Shown here: positions 52,639 through 60,772 of the stretch, piece by piece
Position numbering within the stretch: the first letter of the stretch is position 1
Layout of the letters: the number at the start of each line of letters is the position of its first letter
Assembly (NCBI GenBank): GCA_944392265.1
Contig: CALXWC010000001.1
Span: forward strand, 51,260-115,259
Length of the DNA: 64,000 nucleotides
Reading direction: 5' to 3'
Source: an uncultured Alphaproteobacteria bacterium
Lineage (GTDB): Bacteria; Pseudomonadota; Alphaproteobacteria; RF32; CAG-239
Notes under the pieces: generated by a model
Told to the model about the DNA's origin: nothing
What the model saw: only the letters and a program-made list of their open reading frames with translations
The model's database searches: none
Translations under genes and position numbers: made by a program

Positions 52639-53805
52639 TTATCTATCTTTACCAAAGGTTGAAATTAAACGCGCTTTTACCATATTTTGAGAAAGTTCTT
52701 TGCGATATTTTTCTTCCCCGTCTTGTTGCTTTTTGAGCTCTAATTTTGCCAAATAATCCATATTTTTGAATTTTTCTTTTTCCAGTTTTTTCCATTCTTC
52801 TCTCATTTCCGGAGTAATTTTATCTGAAATTTCTTTTTCTCTTTTGGCAATATGTTTCCAAAAATCATATCCTTTAATGGTAAAAATCTTTTGCATTACC
52901 TTATTGTGTTTTTCTTTATCTTCTTTAATGGCCGGATAAGATGCATCATTTAATAAACAAATGGCTCGTTTGTTTTCTCGATTCATATATATATTAAACT
53001 TTTCTTTCATCCAAGCATCAAAAACTCCGTTGGCAATAATCTCTTGCTCTTTTTCAGACAAAGTTTCTTTGCTTGGTTTAATCTTTCCTGCTTTTAGCGC
53101 CTCTTTATAAAAAGAAAATCTGGGTGTGATGTATGATAAATTTTGATGTTCCAAATAATTATCTCTTTGCTTCAGACATTGTTCTATATTTGTTGCCACT
53201 TCATCTAAACAACACTCCGTAAACTTTATAGGGTAGCTGTTCCAATATCTAATGCCGTCTTGAGCATTTTTAAAATGTTTATATTCATGGTCATATGTCG
53301 CGTTATAGCTGTTGCTATAAGGATCCATTATTTTCTGCAATTTGGGGTTATCTGCCACAAATTCTCTGACTATGATTTTATCATAATTATAATATCCCAT
53401 TGAGGGCATTGAGGGCAAAGTATCTCCGTTTGCTTCTCGATAAACAATTGTTTTTTTATTAGTTTTTTCATCCCAACCATAAGAAGTGTAAATCGTATCC
53501 ACCTGATTTTTTAACTTTAACTTATGAAAAACTTCTGTTTTTTTGGCTTCTAGATATTGAGAGTTGGTCAAACTGTCTATATTTTGTTTCTTCCCTTCTT
53601 GGTTGGTATATACCCACCCCTTTTCCGTATATTCCAAATTGGCATAAAAATCTTGCTTGGAAATTGTATCTTTGCCAATAACAATTTTAGTTTGGTTGAA
53701 CTCTTGCGCTTGTTCTTGAGCATAATGATTCATCAGGGCAATTCCTGAGACCCCGCAAAGCAACATTCCAATGCAAAATTTTGTCTTTTTATTCACTCTA
53801 CTCAT
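52639..53805 (-). CDS. Exported putative HExxH metallopeptidase
   Basis: 388 aa from the ATG at 53805 (AAGG about 9 nt upstream); an in-frame TTG at 53823 is less likely. An N-terminal hydrophobic segment (FCIGMLLCGVSGIALMNHYA) is a signal or anchor. The motif YDHEYKHFKN (HEYKH at residues 173-177) is a possible zinc site, with DEVATN about 25 residues later offering a third ligand Glu. The rest is Lys/Glu-rich and helical. No peptidase family recognised, so the function is inferred from the motif alone. Located upstream of the small lipoprotein gene. Confidence 0.65.
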   Translation of the reverse strand: MSRVNKKTKFCIGMLLCGVSGIALMNHYAQEQAQEFNQTKIVIGKDTISKQDFYANLEYTEKGWVYTNQEGKKQNIDSLTNSQYLEAKKTEVFHKLKLKNQVDTIYTSYGWDEKTNKKTIVYREANGDTLPSMPSMGYYNYDKIIVREFVADNPKLQKIMDPYSNSYNATYDHEYKHFKNAQDGIRYWNSYPIKFTECCLDEVATNIEQCLKQRDNYLEHQNLSYITPRFSFYKEALKAGKIKPSKETLSEKEQEIIANGVFDAWMKEKFNIYMNRENKRAICLLNDASYPAIKEDKEKHNKVMQKIFTIKGYDFWKHIAKREKEISDKITPEMREEWKKLEKEKFKNMDYLAKLELKKQQDGEEKYRKELSQNMVKARLISTFGKDR

Positions 53806-53882
53806 ATCTCTTGCCTTCTGCAATATGCACCAATTAAAATTGATTATAGCACAAAACAGAAATTTTCCAATTATAAAAAAAC

Positions 53883-53913
53883 AAAAACGCTGATTAAAAA
53901 AATCAGCGTTTGA
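53883..53913 (-). terminator. Intrinsic terminator
   Basis: AAACGCTGATT-AAAAA-AATCAGCGTTT just after the gene ending at 53923. Confidence 0.8.
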
Positions 53914-53922
53914 GTTTCATCT

Positions 53923-54243
53923 CTATTTTTTATTATAGCTTGATGACAAAAATGCCAACATCAATACGACCACCACGCAAATCGGCCAAGCCTTATATAT
54001 ATTCTCCCAACTTAAGGTTACAACCAAAGCAAAGATAATGATAAGAAAGACTATGACAAAGATAAGTAAAGCTCTTTTCATTAGTATGCTTCTTTTTTTG
54101 GTATCTTGCATCTTTAAAATTTTGCAAATTTTTATTAACGACCATAAGCTCCATAAAAAGGCTAACCACAAATATCCGCAAGTTACCATGCGCCAATGTT
54201 CCGAGATAAAATGTTCCATAATAGTATATTTAAAATTAGACAT
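53923..54243 (-). CDS. Small hypothetical membrane protein
   Basis: 106 aa with three hydrophobic helices (VTCGYLWLAFLWSLWSLIKI, LLIFVIVFLIIIFALVVTLSW, ICVVVVLMLAFLSS). Not recognised. The start could be this ATG or the second at residue 9. It is divergent from the gene at 54414. Confidence 0.65.
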   Translation of the reverse strand: MSNFKYTIMEHFISEHWRMVTCGYLWLAFLWSLWSLIKICKILKMQDTKKRSILMKRALLIFVIVFLIIIFALVVTLSWENIYKAWPICVVVVLMLAFLSSSYNKK

Positions 54244-54326
54244 AATTTTTTATTTCTCTTTTCAAATCTTATTAGAATAAATTGAAAAATCAATAAAAAT
54301 ATTTATACGTCTATTTTTTTTGTCTA

Positions 54327-54355
54327 TTTACACGCGCTATTTTTTATGTTAATAT
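54327..54355 (+). promoter_or_regulatory. Sigma70 promoter
   Basis: TTTACA, 17 nt, TAATAT; about 50 nt leader to the gene at 54414. Confidence 0.65.
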
Positions 54356-54413
54356 AATTTTCAGACATAAGTGCTATACGCATATTAGTAAGTCTTTTCG
54401 GAGGATGATAAAA

Positions 54414-55790
54414 ATGACTGATAAGAAGAAATATTCCAAAGAAGATATAGATGGTTTATTGCAAGCCTTTGAAGTTTATCTTCTTAGCCCAGAAGAGGTA
54501 AAAAACTATGATGTCTTAAAAAAATATGTTCCTAATTATGAAGAAAAACATACAGATTGGTTCGTTAAAAGTGTAGAACTTGGCTCAAGCGATATTAAAG
54601 ATTTTGCCGAAGGCAGATTGGAAATTGCTCCTGATGCCATCCTTTCTATGGAAAAATATATTGAAACTTTTGGTAAAGAACAAATTAACGGGAAACCCCA
54701 ATATACTCCGGAAGCTCTTAAAGCCTTAGATAGAATTAAAGATTTGAAAAAACAAGAATTGAGCAAAAATAATTCTGAAAAATCTCTTAACTCATTCTTG
54801 ATTGCCAAACATGAAATTGAAAATAATCCAAGAATGTCTGACGGACAAAAAGCTAAAGAAATTGAAAAATTGACCAGTGCAGCCCGTCACAAAATGCAAA
54901 CTTCTAAACATTTGTCTGAAGAAGACTTAAAAGTTGCACCGCTGTTTATTGCCGCATTCGGATATGATAAAGGAAATGCTATTAACAAAATTGCTCGCGA
55001 CTTTAAAAATAAAGTAGAAAAGCAACAAAAAGGTAATGTTGTCCCCTCTTCTGAAAAAATTAAAGAAGAAGCTGTTGTTAAAACGAATACCAACAAAGAA
55101 AAAGATGATGTTATAGTTCTTCCTGTAACAGAACATAAAAAGGAAGAAAAGAAAGAAGAGAAAAAAGAGAAAAAATCTTTCTGGCAAAAAGTTAAGAGTG
55201 GTTTTGCCAAAACCGCAAAAGTTGTTAAAGATAGCTTTAAGTATTGGTTTCCGGTCTTTGCTATTGCCGGTGCTTCCGGAAACTTGGAAGTTATTAAAGC
55301 AGATAAACAAAACGTTGATAATGATAATCCTAAGCATAAAAAAGAAATTTTGGCAAACCAAAATAAACAAGACAAAGAGAACAAACAAGATAAAGAACTT
55401 GATCTTTCATTGTTAACGCAATGTGCTAAAAGATTAGGTTTCCAAAACAAAATTTCGGCTGAAGATGCAACAAAATTAACTATGCAAACTTTGGATAATT
55501 TTTCTAAGTTATCTAAAACTACCAAAGCTAAATTTGCCGGAAAAACAGATTTGGAAAAATTATCAAAATTGGTTGTTGTTCGCGGTGACCAACCCAAATT
55601 AAAACAAGATATTGATAATTTAATTAAAGGTGGAAAAGTTGCCCCCAATGTTTTGAAAGATATTGCAGATAGAACAACCAAAGTTACCGATGATTTTTCT
55701 GCAAACAAAGATAACTCTTTGAAAACGTCAAGACAATCTCTTGATATGAGTGCTTATCTGTTTGTTAAAGATAAAGGAAATTCTAAATAA
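54414..55790 (+). CDS. Hypothetical protein with central hydrophobic segment
   Basis: 458 aa from the ATG at 54414, which sits 9 nt after GGAGG; the ATG at 54405 touches the Shine-Dalgarno. Not recognised. N-terminal 200 residues are helical and charged, with two similar blocks: LEIAPDAILSMEKYIETFGKE (near 65) and LKVAPLFIAAFGYDKGNAI (near 170). Residues 205-250 are a Lys/Glu linker. Residues 265-285 (SFKYWFPVFAIAGASGNLEV) form one short hydrophobic stretch. The last 130 residues are helical and rich in Lys/Asp/Leu. It has its own promoter and terminator. Confidence 0.75.
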   Translation: MTDKKKYSKEDIDGLLQAFEVYLLSPEEVKNYDVLKKYVPNYEEKHTDWFVKSVELGSSDIKDFAEGRLEIAPDAILSMEKYIETFGKEQINGKPQYTPEALKALDRIKDLKKQELSKNNSEKSLNSFLIAKHEIENNPRMSDGQKAKEIEKLTSAARHKMQTSKHLSEEDLKVAPLFIAAFGYDKGNAINKIARDFKNKVEKQQKGNVVPSSEKIKEEAVVKTNTNKEKDDVIVLPVTEHKKEEKKEEKKEKKSFWQKVKSGFAKTAKVVKDSFKYWFPVFAIAGASGNLEVIKADKQNVDNDNPKHKKEILANQNKQDKENKQDKELDLSLLTQCAKRLGFQNKISAEDATKLTMQTLDNFSKLSKTTKAKFAGKTDLEKLSKLVVVRGDQPKLKQDIDNLIKGGKVAPNVLKDIADRTTKVTDDFSANKDNSLKTSRQSLDMSAYLFVKDKGNSK

Positions 55791-55810
55791 CTAAAACTAT
55801 CCTCCCTGAA

Positions 55811-55838
55811 GAGCCCTTTGAAAAGGGCTCTTTTTTTA
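55811..55838 (+). terminator. Intrinsic terminator
   Basis: GAGCCCTT-TGAA-AAGGGCTC then seven T. Confidence 0.88.
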
Positions 55839-55955
55839 TCTTCTAATAATTGAAATTTTATTTTAATTAATTTTCTTGTTTGAAAGTCTGTTTTTTTACT
55901 TTTAACCCATGGTTATCTTGATTATCATCCTGTTATCAAATTTATATGGAGAATA

Positions 55956-56783
55956 ATGATGATTAAATCTACGAAAAACGAAACAATTTTTATTGAAAAG
56001 ATTATCGATAAATTGTTTTCTTGGCTTAAGAAAAATGTTTATGATAACTTTATCGAAAAAAGCGAAAAATCTGCAACAAAATGCGGTTTGGTGTTGCTTT
56101 ACTTTATTGCCGCCATGTCTTTAATCACATCTATTGTGTTGGTTTTAAAATATAATGCATTAAGCACGGCTTATGTTCTTATTTCAGGAATTGTAGGACT
56201 TTTGGTTGCCATTGTTTTTCAATATATTGCAGCAAAAACCATTCCTGCCCTTAATCTTTTAATCAATAACACGCCGGTGAAACAATCTTCTACCGTCATC
56301 TTGGATATATTTGCCATTTGCGTCGGCATTTTGGGCGTTATTGCTTTGCTTGGCGGTTTGGTTATCTCTATTAAAATAAGTGATTTTGAATTTTTTGTTT
56401 TGGGATTTGCAACCTTTATTGTTTGTGAATATTGGTTGGCAATTGCTCTTAAACCTGAAACACTGAATATTGAGATTGTAAAAAACATTTCTGCCGGAGA
56501 AGAATTTATCGGCATTTTGACATTTTTTGCCAAAGGCTCTCTTAAACTTATTCCGCTTGTTTTTTGCGGCGCAATGATTTTTACATCTTACCAATTAATT
56601 GCTATGATGTTTATTAAATATCAATATATTCCGGAAATTAATTTATCTGCCATTTTGGTAGCTTATTCTCTTTGCGGCGCATTGCTTCCATTGTTCGGGT
56701 ATATTTCATTTATTGCTTATTACTTTACAATTGATATTGCTCGCGCCATTCTTTCCATTCCGGAAAAATTGGATAAAAAATAA
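55956..56783 (+). CDS. Hypothetical polytopic membrane protein
   Basis: 275 aa with six or more membrane helices after a 45-residue charged N-terminus. Two adjacent ATG codons (55956, 55959) follow GGAG. Not recognised. A Pro/Thr loop (NNTPVKQSS) separates the first pair of helices from the rest. Terminator follows. Confidence 0.75.
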   Translation: MMIKSTKNETIFIEKIIDKLFSWLKKNVYDNFIEKSEKSATKCGLVLLYFIAAMSLITSIVLVLKYNALSTAYVLISGIVGLLVAIVFQYIAAKTIPALNLLINNTPVKQSSTVILDIFAICVGILGVIALLGGLVISIKISDFEFFVLGFATFIVCEYWLAIALKPETLNIEIVKNISAGEEFIGILTFFAKGSLKLIPLVFCGAMIFTSYQLIAMMFIKYQYIPEINLSAILVAYSLCGALLPLFGYISFIAYYFTIDIARAILSIPEKLDKK

Positions 56784-56798
56784 TTTTATATTTTTTGT

Positions 56799-56831
56799 AA
56801 AAAGCCAAGATATTTGTCTTGGCTTTTTTTT
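56799..56831 (+). terminator. Intrinsic terminator
   Basis: AAGCCAAGA-TATTTG-TCTTGGCTT with A and T runs. Could also catch the comF transcript from the other strand. Confidence 0.8.
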
Positions 56832-56889
56832 GAAAATTCTTTATCTTTAACTTTATTGAATATTTATTTTTTTACTTTGGATGTTAGAC

Positions 56890-57039
56890 ATGGCAGAACA
56901 ACAAAAAAAAGAAATCAAAAAACGCTCTGAAATCAGATTTGAACGTGAATCTAAAGCTTTGCAAAAAAATTTGGAAAAAAGAAAAAAGCAACAAAAAGCT
57001 CGTGAAGAATTAAAAAACAAGAAAGATAAAAACGCCTAA
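56890..57039 (+). CDS. Small Lys/Glu-rich coiled-coil protein
   Basis: 49 aa, short enough to be missed by gene finders: it begins MAEQQKKEIKKRSEIRFERE and ends NKKDKNA. The whole length is one charged helix. GGA lies 8 nt before the ATG; an in-frame ATG at 56881 is too close to it. The coding 3' end overlaps the comF stop by 4 nt in convergent orientation. Function unknown. Confidence 0.55.
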   Translation: MAEQQKKEIKKRSEIRFERESKALQKNLEKRKKQQKAREELKNKKDKNA

Positions 57040-57755
57040 ATCACTCTGGCAACCGTTAATGTATCTATGGATTTGGCGCCGGCTTTTTTCAGCGCTTTGG
57101 CACATTCTTTTAAGGTTGAACCGGTGGTCATCACGTCATCTATCAAGACAACTCTTTTTCCCTTGATGCTTTCCGGATTTTTTACCATAAACGCGTCTTT
57201 AACATTTTTAATGCGCTCTTTTCCGGAAAACTGAACTTGCGGCTTGGTCTTTTTATGTTTGACCAATGAGCTTAAATCAACCTCTTTTTTAATCAGTTTA
57301 TTTAACTCTAGGCTTAATAGCGCAGATTGATTATATTTTCTTTTTAATAATCTTGTATAATGCAAAGGAACGGGAATTAAGACATCTACCCCTTCTTGCC
57401 AGATATCTTTTCCGGCTATATGCAACCATTTTGCCATAACTTTGGCATTTTCGGTTTTATCCATAAATTTTAATGCTAAAATTAAATCTTTAGAAGCATC
57501 ATCATAAATCAAAGCTGAACGGCTTAACCTAAAGGGGCTTTGTTTTTCTTTTAAGCACTTTCCGCAAATTAATTTTTTTTGCTTTTTTATCTCTTCAAAA
57601 GGACGGCCGCATTTTTGACAATATGGCTCAGAAATAAAATTTAAGTTATTAAAACATTCCGGACATAAGCCATCATCATCACCCAAAACGGTTCCGCATT
57701 TTATGCAACGCGGTGGCAAAAACAACTTAAGAATATTTTTTATGATTTCTTTCAT
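57036..57755 (-). CDS. comF: ComF-family phosphoribosyltransferase-like protein
   Basis: 239 aa. Two zinc-binding CxxC sets at the N-terminus (RCIKCGTVLGDDDGLCPECF, YCQKCGRPF, ICGKCLKE) and a C-terminal type I PRTase motif (VVLIDDVMTTGSTLKECAKAL near residue 199). ComF takes part in DNA uptake in competent bacteria, but homologues are common elsewhere and their reaction is unclear. It overlaps the SucD-like gene by 4 nt (ATGA) and is the last gene of the SUF run. DprA, at the left of the window, is another competence-type protein. Confidence 0.92.
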   Translation of the reverse strand: MKEIIKNILKLFLPPRCIKCGTVLGDDDGLCPECFNNLNFISEPYCQKCGRPFEEIKKQKKLICGKCLKEKQSPFRLSRSALIYDDASKDLILALKFMDKTENAKVMAKWLHIAGKDIWQEGVDVLIPVPLHYTRLLKRKYNQSALLSLELNKLIKKEVDLSSLVKHKKTKPQVQFSGKERIKNVKDAFMVKNPESIKGKRVVLIDDVMTTGSTLKECAKALKKAGAKSIDTLTVARVI

Positions 57756-58633
57756 TTTTCGGGAAATAATCTCAATAATTCCTGATGAATATCATTAATG
57801 CTGTTTACAACCGTAATTCCGGCTCTGGCAAAAGCATCTTTTTTATCTTGAGCGGTTATTCGGCCTTGGGTTATCACATCTCCGGCATAGCCCATTTTGT
57901 GACCAAATGGCATGGCATCTCCGGCAACATAAGCAATAATCGGCTTTTTATAATTTTGCTTTTGGCAATATTCGGCAGCGTCTTCCTCAAAGGTTCCGCC
58001 TAATCTGCCCAACAGAACAATTGCTTTGGTTTCTTCATCTTTTTGGAATAAATCAATGGTATCAATAAAATCAACACCAATCATCATATCATCACCCAAA
58101 CCAATAACCGTGCTTTGCCCCATATTGTTGGCTCGGTTGGTTTCTATAACCGCTTCATATGTTAGGGTTGAGGAGCGAGAAACTATACCAACGCTGCCTT
58201 TGTGATGAATATTCTCAGGAAAAATTCCTAATCTGGCCTCTGATGGGGTAATAATTCCCGGGGTGTTCGGACCAACAAGTTTGGTTTTGGAATCTTTAAG
58301 CATGGCTTTTATTTCAAGCATATCTCTTAAAGGAACACCGGCGGCAATACATACCACCAAATCAAGCTCAGCCTCAATTGCCTCTTTTACCGCAGCTTTA
58401 ACTGCCGGTGCCGGAACAAACATAACACTGGCATTGGCTCCGGTTTCTAATTTTGCTTCTTTTACCGTATTAAATACGGGCAAGCCTAAGTGCATTTCTC
58501 CGCCTTTTCCGGGAGTAACACCGCTTACAACATGTGTTCCATAATCTAAAGAGCGTTTAATGTGAAATGTCGCTTGAGTACCCGTAATACCCTGACAAAC
58601 AACCTTTGTATCTTTGTTTACCAAAATCGACAT
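57752..58633 (-). CDS. SucD-like protein lacking the phosphohistidine
   Basis: 293 aa, homologous along its length to succinyl-CoA synthetase alpha: CoA-binding domain (VCQGITGTQATFHIKRSLDYG, GGEMHLGLPVFNTVKEA), then the ligase domain (GIVSRSSTLTYEAV near 150). The catalytic His (E. coli His246, G-H-A-G) is Tyr249 here (KMGYAGD), and the Glu that backs it (E. coli Glu208, GEIGG) is Arg210 (GRLGG). Normal phosphoryl transfer should therefore fail. The ATG shares one nucleotide with the SucC-like stop. Interpretations: a CoA-binding pseudo-enzyme, or a ligase with changed chemistry. The malate-CoA ligase MtkB normally keeps the His, so it is not a good match. Confidence 0.82.
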   Translation of the reverse strand: MSILVNKDTKVVCQGITGTQATFHIKRSLDYGTHVVSGVTPGKGGEMHLGLPVFNTVKEAKLETGANASVMFVPAPAVKAAVKEAIEAELDLVVCIAAGVPLRDMLEIKAMLKDSKTKLVGPNTPGIITPSEARLGIFPENIHHKGSVGIVSRSSTLTYEAVIETNRANNMGQSTVIGLGDDMMIGVDFIDTIDLFQKDEETKAIVLLGRLGGTFEEDAAEYCQKQNYKKPIIAYVAGDAMPFGHKMGYAGDVITQGRITAQDKKDAFARAGITVVNSINDIHQELLRLFPEK

Positions 58634-59835
58634 TATTCACTCTCCTCTATGGCTTTGATAACCGCATCGGCTGCTTCATCCATCTCATCGGTAATAATAA
58701 CCGGCAATTTTGAATGTTTTAAAATTTCTTTGGCTTCATCTTGGTTGGTTCCTTCAAATCTGACAACCAACGGAACATTTAAGCCTACTTCGGATGCGGC
58801 GGCAATAATACCTTCCGCAATCAAGTTACAACGTAAAAAACCTCCCAAAATATTAATTAAAATTCCTTCAACTTTTGGGTTGGTCATAATGATTTTTATG
58901 CCTGAAGCAATTTTATCTTTATCTACGCCACCTTTGACGTTTAAGTAACAAGCGGCGGCATAGCCTTTATCTTCCAACTCATCCATCACAGCCATGGCCA
59001 AGCCGTCACCGTTAACGATGCAGCCGATGTTGCCATCAAACTCACAATAAGTGAATTTATATTTTGCGGCTTGCAACTCTCTTTCATCTGTTTCGCAATC
59101 ATCTTGCAACAAGGCAATGTCTTTGTGACGATAGAGAGCATTTTCATCAAAAGAAATTTTGGCATCTAATGCCACCAACTGACCGTTGCGCATAACACCG
59201 ACCGGATTAATTTCTATCATGCTGGCATCACATTCAAGAAAAGTTTTTTGCATGCCGTTAATGAGCTTTTTCAAGCTTCTTGCACTTCTAGAATTTAGTT
59301 TTAAGAACTCAAGCGCTTCTCTGATTTTTTCTGCACATAACGGCGTATCTAAAGCCAGAGGAATTTTCAAAATTCTTTCCGGATAATGCAAAACAACCTC
59401 ATTTATATCGCTTTCTGCCGTTTCTACCAACAACAAGGTTAGAGTTGCAGACATACGGTCAATTACCATTCCGGTATAAAAAAACTTTTTAACTTTGGTA
59501 AAGGCTTCAACATAAATTCTTGAAACGTATTTTCCTTTTTCTCCGGTTTGCGGCGTTACAAGAGTTGAGCCCAACATTTGTTCAGCATTTTTTATAATAT
59601 CTCTACGGCTTTTAATTTGTCTGACACCGCCTTTTTTTCCGGCTTTTGCTTCCAGAAAATGTCCGTGTGCTCTGGCTCCGGATTGAATCTGGGCTTTAAG
59701 CATCCACGGTCCTCTTAAAGAAACCGAAGTTGCTACCTTTTTGGCCTCATTCGGAGTATAGGCAATTTTCCCCTTCGGAATGGAAATTCCGTATTTGCTT
59801 AAAATTTTTTTTGCCTGATACTCATGAATGTTCAT
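58633..59835 (-). CDS. SucC-like ATP-grasp subunit
   Basis: 400 aa, succinyl-CoA ligase beta-like. It starts MNIHEYQAKKILSKYGISIP, with ATP-grasp parts (GPWMLKAQIQSGARAHG near residue 44, where the family has AQIHAGGRGKAGG; an insertion of about eight residues follows), FLECDASMIEINPVGVM near 215 and the C-terminal CoA-ligase domain (LDGNIGC-like FDGNIGCIVNGDGLAM near 268, INILGGFLRCNLIAEGII near 325). The glycine-rich YLNVKGGVDK reads FLDVGGG in E. coli. The nucleotide-site changes fit a pair that has lost standard activity. AAGGAAAG precedes the ATG; 10 nt after sufE. Confidence 0.85.
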   Translation of the reverse strand: MNIHEYQAKKILSKYGISIPKGKIAYTPNEAKKVATSVSLRGPWMLKAQIQSGARAHGHFLEAKAGKKGGVRQIKSRRDIIKNAEQMLGSTLVTPQTGEKGKYVSRIYVEAFTKVKKFFYTGMVIDRMSATLTLLLVETAESDINEVVLHYPERILKIPLALDTPLCAEKIREALEFLKLNSRSARSLKKLINGMQKTFLECDASMIEINPVGVMRNGQLVALDAKISFDENALYRHKDIALLQDDCETDERELQAAKYKFTYCEFDGNIGCIVNGDGLAMAVMDELEDKGYAAACYLNVKGGVDKDKIASGIKIIMTNPKVEGILINILGGFLRCNLIAEGIIAAASEVGLNVPLVVRFEGTNQDEAKEILKHSKLPVIITDEMDEAADAVIKAIEESE

Positions 59836-59845
59836 TTGTCTTTCC

Positions 59846-60244
59846 TTAAAGGATATTTGCGTAATATAAGATTTTTTCCGTCATAGAAGACAATCCGTTT
59901 CTACGACTGGGGCTTAAGTGTTCATTTAAGCCCAAACGCGTGAAAATATTATTAATATCAACTTTTTTTATTTCTTCGGCAGTCAAGCTGTTAAAAATGG
60001 TCAAAACAATATAAATAATCCCTTTGACAATGGCGGCATCGCTATCACCAACAAAATAAAACTTATTTTCTTCTTTTTTAGGAACAAGCCATACCTGAGA
60101 TTGGCAACCTCTGACCTTCCAATCTTCGATATAATATTCTTCAGGCATGTGTTCTAACTTTGCGCCTAAGTCTATCAAATAACGATATTTATCTTCCCAA
60201 TCTTCTAAAAGCTCAAAGTTTTCAATTAAATCTTCTATTGTCAT
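59846..60244 (-). CDS. sufE: SufE sulfur-transfer protein
   Basis: Accepts persulfide sulfur from SufS and stimulates it. 132 aa from the ATG at 60244 (AAGG about 10 nt upstream); an in-frame TTG at 60253 is too close to that site. The active-site Cys is in WKVRGCQSQVWLVP, near residue 48. The family block FNSLTAEEIKKVDINNIF and the C-terminal LSPSRRNGLSSM match SufE. It lies between the SufT-like and SucC-like genes. Confidence 0.94.
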   Translation of the reverse strand: MTIEDLIENFELLEDWEDKYRYLIDLGAKLEHMPEEYYIEDWKVRGCQSQVWLVPKKEENKFYFVGDSDAAIVKGIIYIVLTIFNSLTAEEIKKVDINNIFTRLGLNEHLSPSRRNGLSSMTEKILYYANIL

Positions 60245-60313
60245 CTCTGCCAAACCTTAAATTTTATTGCTTAAAATTTGTAACATCATTTTAAGCCGCT
60301 GTCCAACTTTTAT

Positions 60314-60760
60314 TTAAAAAAGCTCCATCATCATTTTGGCTTCTTCTGACATTCTTTCCGGTGTCCATGCCGGTTCCCAAACAATTTTGACCTCAACATT
60401 GCCCGTACCTTCAACCAGCGCAACGGCATCGGCTGCTTGTTGCGGCAAAACACCTGCTACGGGGCAAGTCGGCGCGGTGACGGTCATATCAATAAAAACA
60501 TCGCCGTTATCTTTAACATCTATATTATAAATCAAGCCCATATCATAAACATTGATATTAATCTCAGGATCGGAAACGGTTTTTAAGGCCTCGATAATAT
60601 CTTCTTTAGTTGCTGTTTTTTCTTCAGCCGGTTTGTCTTTGCCTGCCTTGGCAACATAGTTTTGCAAAGCCTCACCCATCGGTGTTTCTTCCGCCAAACC
60701 CATGGCTGTTAACAACTGGCTTTCTTTTTCATCTAAAATATTTTCGTTATCAGAACTCAT
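60314..60760 (-). CDS. SufT-like Fe-S assembly protein (DUF59/MIP18)
   Basis: About 148 aa. The DUF59 domain fills residues 60-148 (TVSDPEININVYDMGLIY, TVTAPTCPVAGVLPQQA, VEVKIVWEPAWTPERMSEEA), with the conserved Cys in TAPTCP. A 55-residue N-terminal extension is acidic and helical. Such proteins help Fe-S maturation and are common in SUF operons. Starts at 60769 and 60760 are both possible; the second is better placed after AAGAG. Immediately after sufS. Confidence 0.88.
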   Translation of the reverse strand: MSSDNENILDEKESQLLTAMGLAEETPMGEALQNYVAKAGKDKPAEEKTATKEDIIEALKTVSDPEININVYDMGLIYNIDVKDNGDVFIDMTVTAPTCPVAGVLPQQAADAVALVEGTGNVEVKIVWEPAWTPERMSEEAKMMMELF

Positions 60761-60772
60761 ATTCTTCATCTC

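Noticed and set aside
54887..55708. 273-aa minus-strand frame rich in Ser/Leu/Phe
   Set aside because: Antisense to the 54414-55790 gene, which has a promoter, Shine-Dalgarno and terminator of its own.
54414..56783. Phage or toxin-antitoxin module
   Set aside because: Neither protein shows toxin, antitoxin or phage motifs, each has its own terminator, and no integrase is nearby.
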